Of a stretch of 9,708 bases of DNA, positions 5,716 to 9,708 are shown one piece after another (the first letter of the stretch is position 1; each line of letters begins with the position of its first letter). Both the position numbers and the translations under genes were made by a program. This stretch comes from Flavobacteriales bacterium CG_4_9_14_3_um_filter_32_8. Its GTDB lineage: Bacteria > Bacteroidota > Bacteroidia > Flavobacteriales_E > Vicingaceae. The notes beneath the pieces were generated by a model. The model searched no databases. It was given only the letters and a program-made list of their open reading frames with translations, and was not told where the DNA came from. Location of the stretch: assembly GCA_002790175.1 (NCBI GenBank), contig PFUQ01000003.1, positions 1-9,708 of the forward strand, written 5' to 3'.

Positions 5716-5733
5716 TTATCAAATAATCGAGTT

Positions 5734-6030
5734 ATGAAACCTCCTAAACTTCCTTCATTTTTTAAAACGAAAGAGCCTAATCAATTTAATTTCGAGCCTC
5801 GTTATTACAATGCTCAAAAAGAAAAAATGAAAGAGCGTTATGATAGAATTAGTAGAGAAATGGACGGTACTAGTGCCGACCAAACTAGGTCAGAAAATTT
5901 TAAATCTACACTAAAAGAAAATTGGGGAAATAGTTACAGTAGAAATAGAACTGGAAGCCAACTGAACAAAAGGGTTGTTATTTATGTATTACTTTTATTA
6001 GCGTTGACGTATTACTTTCTTTTTCGATAA
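5734..6030 (+). CDS. Small tail-anchored membrane protein of unknown function
   Basis: This is the only plus-strand gene. I chose the ATG at 5734 (98 residues, starting MKPPKLPSFF) over an in-frame ATG at 5683. The extra 17 residues look unlike the Pro/Lys-rich conserved-looking start, and a TAAATTTG promoter box lies between the two. The N-terminal 78 residues are hydrophilic and charged, with PNQFNFEPRYYN at 15-26 and a Lys/Glu/Arg-rich probable helix at 28-44. A single hydrophobic segment follows at 81-96 (VVIYVLLLLALTYYFL) and ends in Arg. There is no signal peptide, so the protein should be anchored by its C-terminus with the bulk in the cytoplasm. It diverges from bshA and converges on the RemB-like gene with one base between stops. 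I cannot assign a function. Confidence 0.78.
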   Translation: MKPPKLPSFFKTKEPNQFNFEPRYYNAQKEKMKERYDRISREMDGTSADQTRSENFKSTLKENWGNSYSRNRTGSQLNKRVVIYVLLLLALTYYFLFR

Positions 6031-6031
6031 A

Positions 6032-7627
6032 TCAAATATCCGAATAACGGTTAATAATTGCTGTTTTTAATCCAATAAAAAATAGGTTACTTGATGAATT
6101 TTCGATGGTGTTTTTATACCTTCGGTTTGTTACTCCCGCCTGAAAAATAAATTGAGCTTTTGGATTTATCACATACGATATTTTTAATGTAGTATTAATG
6201 ATGTCGGTTGTTAATCCGTTTGTAGTATAATAACCATATTCCTTTTCTCTATCATTGTAGGGTTTATAAATATCCTGACCAATACTTATTGAACTATTGG
6301 TATCTAGCCCAATTTTTGCCATGGTGGTTAATCCTTCAACTATCCATCTTTTTTTATGATAGGTTAATCCTGCTGTAATTTCTTTAAAATTAGCTCCCAA
6401 AGGGTGAGCCAATGGTGCGTTAAAATGAGCATAATTTTGTAGGGTACTGATGCTTGTAGGTTGATAATAATAACTATAAGTAAATGGACGAACGATATTA
6501 TATTCTAATTGAAAATTAAGGTTTTTTATCCATAAAAAATCATACGATTTAAATCCAACTTGTATGCCGTATTTGTTTCCCCACCAACCACTTCTGGCTT
6601 TTAACTCTTTTAATAAAAACTCGTCTAAAAGAAGTTGACTGTATAAAATGTTTTTTTTCTTTATTTTAAACTTCATATTTCCTCCAAGTAAGGCATTATC
6701 AGAAGAGCCTTGCGAATATTCAACAGGTCGTAAAAAAATAACTGGATTCATGTAGTTGATATCATATCCTCTATAAAATTGATCTTCTTGAGCTTGCCAG
6801 ATGATACTTTCAAAAAAACCAACATTCCACCATTTGGTTATGTTTAAACTTAAATAATGGATGGTAGCTAATTTTTGAAAATAATTTTTATAATTTCCAT
6901 CAGAGCCTCTTATGTCTTGGTAATTGGTATATAACGCCATGTATTTGATTTTCCAAATGTTAGCAGTTACTTTAAAATAAGGGTAACTATTGGCATTATC
7001 GGAAAGAAATAAAGAACGGTAACCATCACCTATAAAATTTTTTCCATATCCTAACTGAAAAGTAAAATTTTTGTCGGCTGTAAAAGTGATATTAGCTTGT
7101 CCATAAGTTGAGTTTCCATTTTTAGAATACCCATAACCTGGACTAATATTTTTACGTTGAATGATGTTATTGATGTGCGAAGGGTGTTCGGAATTATCAA
7201 ATAAAAATAGGAATTGACTCGACCATTTCTTCCCAACAATAACATTCAAATTAAGTCCAAATGAAAGTTCGTGCAAATTATTAGTAAAAGAATTTACTTT
7301 TTCGATAGCGAAACCTGTGTTATAAATAGGCAATAATTCCATCAGTAAAGAATTATTTTTTAAAGCTGGTAAAGAATCATAATTGGAGAGGTTTGACAAT
7401 AGTTTTGAAGTTGATTTAATATTCAATTTGTTCATTAAAGAATCGTAATTACCTACTTCATTTTTAGAAAAAGGTCTGATGCTGGTATGAAAATTTTCGA
7501 TAGTATCTATGTGTTGATTATATAATGTAGAAAATGTTCGTTCATTGGTGAGATTAAAATTTTGGGCATCAGCACTCCAACAAAGGATAAAAGATAGAAT
7601 TAATATGCTTATTTTTTTACTGTGCAT
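6032..7627 (-). CDS. RemB/Wzi-like outer-membrane protein (capsule assembly or gliding), full-length copy
   Basis: The 531-residue product has a signal peptide, MHSKKISILILSFILCWSADAQ, with cleavage likely after Gln22. The rest is rich in beta strands with alternating aromatic residues, as in an outer-membrane barrel. The family-typical block GYGKNFIGDGYRSLFLSD lies at 193-210, with SIRPFSKNEV near 49-58. RemB is needed for normal gliding in Flavobacterium johnsoniae, and Wzi-like proteins bind or anchor capsule polysaccharide at the outer membrane. The ATG lies inside the end of the WecA-like gene (11-bp overlap), so the two are co-transcribed. A paralogue sits on the other side of that gene. 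Its 3' end meets the small plus-strand gene with a single base between stops and no visible terminator. Gliding versus capsule function is not decidable from sequence. Confidence 0.85.
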   Translation of the reverse strand: MHSKKISILILSFILCWSADAQNFNLTNERTFSTLYNQHIDTIENFHTSIRPFSKNEVGNYDSLMNKLNIKSTSKLLSNLSNYDSLPALKNNSLLMELLPIYNTGFAIEKVNSFTNNLHELSFGLNLNVIVGKKWSSQFLFLFDNSEHPSHINNIIQRKNISPGYGYSKNGNSTYGQANITFTADKNFTFQLGYGKNFIGDGYRSLFLSDNANSYPYFKVTANIWKIKYMALYTNYQDIRGSDGNYKNYFQKLATIHYLSLNITKWWNVGFFESIIWQAQEDQFYRGYDINYMNPVIFLRPVEYSQGSSDNALLGGNMKFKIKKKNILYSQLLLDEFLLKELKARSGWWGNKYGIQVGFKSYDFLWIKNLNFQLEYNIVRPFTYSYYYQPTSISTLQNYAHFNAPLAHPLGANFKEITAGLTYHKKRWIVEGLTTMAKIGLDTNSSISIGQDIYKPYNDREKEYGYYTTNGLTTDIINTTLKISYVINPKAQFIFQAGVTNRRYKNTIENSSSNLFFIGLKTAIINRYSDI

Positions 7628-8678
7628 TTTCTCTTTTAATTTTTCTTTTTTTAATCAAAAATGGAATTTGAACAATAATGATAACGCTAGAGATGATAAC
7701 GATAAATGAATAACTAGGATCAAATTGTTGTGAAAAAACTGCTGCACCAATTATTAGTAGATTAAAAAAATAGATAATAAAAACAGTTTGCTTTTGAGAC
7801 AATCCTAAATCAATTAATTTATGGTGAATATGGTTTCTATCTGCAGTAAATGGAGAAACGCCTTTTATGGCTCTTAAGGTAAAGACTCTAATGGTGTCGA
7901 TTAAAGGGTAAACTAAAATAGACATGGATAAAATTGGTTTTGAAATATTATTGATAATGAGAGGCAAACCTTGAGCATGGTATTCTACCAACTCAATTGC
8001 CATTACAGCAATTAAAAACCCAATAATTAATGAACCTGTATCGCCCATAAATATTTTTGCAGGATTGAAGTTGTAAATTAAAAACCCTAAAAGTGCACCA
8101 GCTAACGAGAATGAAAGAACTGAGTAAGTCCAATCGCCTGCATAATAAAACCAAAAACCAAAAATAACTGTTGCTATTAATCCTACACCAGCAGCTAATC
8201 CATCTACGCCATCTATTAAATTAAATGCGTTGATGACTACAATGTAGGTAAAAATAGACAACATAATTCCTGCCCAATCTGGAATTTCTCGAACTCCAAA
8301 TAAACCATGTAAACTCGTTAATCTCACATCTGCCATTAGCACCATTATAAAAGCAACAACAAGGTGAGCTACTAATTTTTTTGTGGGAGCAGTACCAATA
8401 ATATCATCTTTCATACCCACAAAAAACATAATTAAGAGCGAAGGAATTAAAAATTTTATAACTCCCATTTCATTAACAGGTAGCCATAATAAAAAAGAGA
8501 ATAAAGTACCTCCGAAAATCATCATTCCTCCCATCAAAGGGACTCTTCGGGTATGTATTTTTCTGTCCTCAGATGGTTCATCAAACAAACGTTTGTGTAT
8601 CGCAATTTTTATAAACGATGGTGTTGAAATTAACACGATGATAAAAGAGGTTAAGATGGGTAATATTAATTCTTGCAT
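7617..8678 (-). CDS. WecA/TagO-type undecaprenyl-phosphate sugar-1-phosphate transferase (MraY family)
   Basis: This 353-residue polytopic inner-membrane enzyme has about ten hydrophobic helices. It should transfer a sugar-1-phosphate, most likely GlcNAc-1-P, from a UDP-sugar to undecaprenyl phosphate, starting a lipid-linked glycan. Family motifs are complete: MKDDIIG with D91/D92, NAFNLIDGVDGLAAG at 150-164, NFNPAKIFMGDTGS at 203-216, and the cytosolic HIHH motif at 283-286 in ADRNHIHHKL. The HIHH motif favours the WecA/TagO branch over MraY. The C-terminus is basic (KKRKIKRENAQ). It starts 10 bp after the upstream RemB-like gene and overlaps the downstream one by 11 bp, so all three form one unit. 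That context suggests surface polysaccharide rather than peptidoglycan. The exact donor sugar is not certain. Confidence 0.93.
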   Translation of the reverse strand: MQELILPILTSFIIVLISTPSFIKIAIHKRLFDEPSEDRKIHTRRVPLMGGMMIFGGTLFSFLLWLPVNEMGVIKFLIPSLLIMFFVGMKDDIIGTAPTKKLVAHLVVAFIMVLMADVRLTSLHGLFGVREIPDWAGIMLSIFTYIVVINAFNLIDGVDGLAAGVGLIATVIFGFWFYYAGDWTYSVLSFSLAGALLGFLIYNFNPAKIFMGDTGSLIIGFLIAVMAIELVEYHAQGLPLIINNISKPILSMSILVYPLIDTIRVFTLRAIKGVSPFTADRNHIHHKLIDLGLSQKQTVFIIYFFNLLIIGAAVFSQQFDPSYSFIVIISSVIIIVQIPFLIKKRKIKRENAQ

Positions 8679-8688
8679 GTTTATTTAG

Positions 8689-9708
8689 TTAAAAATCATC
8701 ATATAAATTTCGTAAATTGGTGCTAAAACCAACATAAAAATAATCCACTCCGTTATAAATATTTCCATTTTGCTTATCAAAACGCTCTTTTATTCCTAAT
8801 GTTAAACTCATATTGTTTTTGGGATTGATTAAATACCCAATATGCGATTGAAAAACAGTAGTTTTTATAGGTGTTGTTAAGTTCATTCTTTCTGCAAGTA
8901 TTCCTTTAAATTCAAAAAAAAGTCGTTTATATTTATAGTTAATAATTCCCACTATTTCAGTAAAATTATCTCCAAATGGATGTGTTAATGATTCGTTATA
9001 ATTGGTAAATTGTTCTAATTGGGGTTCAAAAGTAGTGTTGTACTGATTAATCATTCTGTTGTATTCTGCTTGTAATGTTAGATTTTTTATTTCGAAATAT
9101 TTCATCCCCACTTGGTAGCCACTTGTTTTTTCATATTGATTTCCATCATATACCAATTGATTGTACAAAACCAATTTGAATGGTAATTTAATCTTCATGT
9201 TTAAACCAATGTTAGAATGATTGGCATCATCTGTAATTGTGGTTATGGTATTTACTCCAATTATTGGGTTGAGTTGTTGAAATTGATAAGGTAAAGTTCC
9301 TGTTGAATCTTCGGTTTTCCACAACGTAGATTCAAATAAGCCAATGTTGAGCCATTTGGCTGCCAACCAACTTAAATAATGAACTGACATTGATTTTCGA
9401 ACAAATAACTGTTCGGCTGTTGAACCTTCTTCTCTCCTAGTTATAGAAGACAATGAAGCGTTTAGTTTAGTATATTGAAATTTATTTTTTTTGCCAAAAG
9501 TCGTGGTTATTTTGAGATAAGGGTAATTAAATGAAAAGTCGGACAACAATAATGAACGATACCCATCACCAACAAAATTTTTACCAGAACCTAATTGAAA
9601 ATTGATAAATTTTGCAGGTGAATAAGAAATATTAGCTGAAGAAGAAGCAAAATCATACCCATTTGTTTTAAATTTTTTCCATCTTCCTTGTCCTTGAACA
9701 ACACCTTT
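8689..9708 (-). CDS. Second RemB/Wzi-like outer-membrane protein, N-terminus cut by window edge
   Basis: The frame is open from the window edge to a TAA at 8689, giving 339 residues of the C-terminal part; signal peptide and start lie outside. A TTG at 9549 is internal, because the same frame continues upstream with clear family sequence, GSGKNFVGDGYRSLLLSD, around visible residues 40-57. That block closely matches the downstream paralogue. Other shared stretches are the aromatic WLNIGLFES segment, the LNPIIG region and HPFGDNFTEI, whose counterpart is HPLGANFKEI. The barrel-like strand pattern continues to the C-terminal DDF. The product should sit in the outer membrane. It precedes the WecA-like gene by 10 bp. 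The two RemB-like copies have diverged substantially, so the duplication is old or they were selected for different ligands. Confidence 0.86.
   Translation of the reverse strand, partial: KGVVQGQGRWKKFKTNGYDFASSSANISYSPAKFINFQLGSGKNFVGDGYRSLLLSDFSFNYPYLKITTTFGKKNKFQYTKLNASLSSITRREEGSTAEQLFVRKSMSVHYLSWLAAKWLNIGLFESTLWKTEDSTGTLPYQFQQLNPIIGVNTITTITDDANHSNIGLNMKIKLPFKLVLYNQLVYDGNQYEKTSGYQVGMKYFEIKNLTLQAEYNRMINQYNTTFEPQLEQFTNYNESLTHPFGDNFTEIVGIINYKYKRLFFEFKGILAERMNLTTPIKTTVFQSHIGYLINPKNNMSLTLGIKERFDKQNGNIYNGVDYFYVGFSTNLRNLYDDF

Noticed and set aside
7051..7245. Minus-strand open frame of 64 codons
   Set aside because: It is an alternative frame inside the RemB-like gene, which has a signal peptide and family motifs in the other frame.
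8383..8688. Plus-strand open frame of 101 codons
   Set aside because: It is the antisense of the WecA-like gene, whose motifs are complete, and shows no independent signals.

Overview
The window is AT-rich DNA from a member of the Bacteroidota, probably a flavobacterium-like lineage. The evidence is a bacillithiol-type BshA, two RemB/Wzi-like outer-membrane proteins, a CarboxypepD_reg-type surface protein, matches to the Bacteroidota -7 promoter box TAnnTTTG, and start codons preceded by A-rich sequence rather than a Shine-Dalgarno. All genes except one small one lie on the minus strand, so most transcription runs from high to low coordinates.

Left block (about 3497 down to 1): a small helix-turn-helix protein, then a tight array of four genes. 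The first encodes a 56-residue peptide with an acidic helical front half and a Gly/Asn-rich tail with two cysteines, and looks like a ribosomally made natural-product (RiPP) or signal precursor. It is followed by a secreted carboxypeptidase-regulatory-like protein, a MauE/DoxX membrane protein fused to a thioredoxin-like domain, and a class 1 isoprenoid enzyme cut by the window edge. The last three are 3 and 8 bases apart. My reading, which is inference, is an operon that makes and processes the small peptide, possibly including oxidation and prenylation.

Middle block (3498 to 5733): a gene-free stretch with a perfect 26-bp palindrome and two further inverted repeats, then an mntA-hepT toxin-antitoxin pair, then bshA. 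A diverged second copy of the last 18 codons of bshA lies beyond the far end of the mntA-hepT pair. The pair is thus bracketed by two copies of the bshA tail, as if it had arrived at the 3' end of bshA, restored that end, and displaced the old one. Upstream of bshA, a divergent intergenic region holds an 11-bp-arm inverted repeat and opposed promoter boxes for bshA and a small tail-anchored protein, which is the only plus-strand gene.

Right block (6032 to 9708): two RemB-like outer-membrane paralogues flank a WecA/TagO-type sugar-phosphate transferase. Spacings of 10 bp and an 11-bp overlap indicate one transcript, suggesting a role in surface polysaccharide and gliding. The upstream paralogue runs off the window end.
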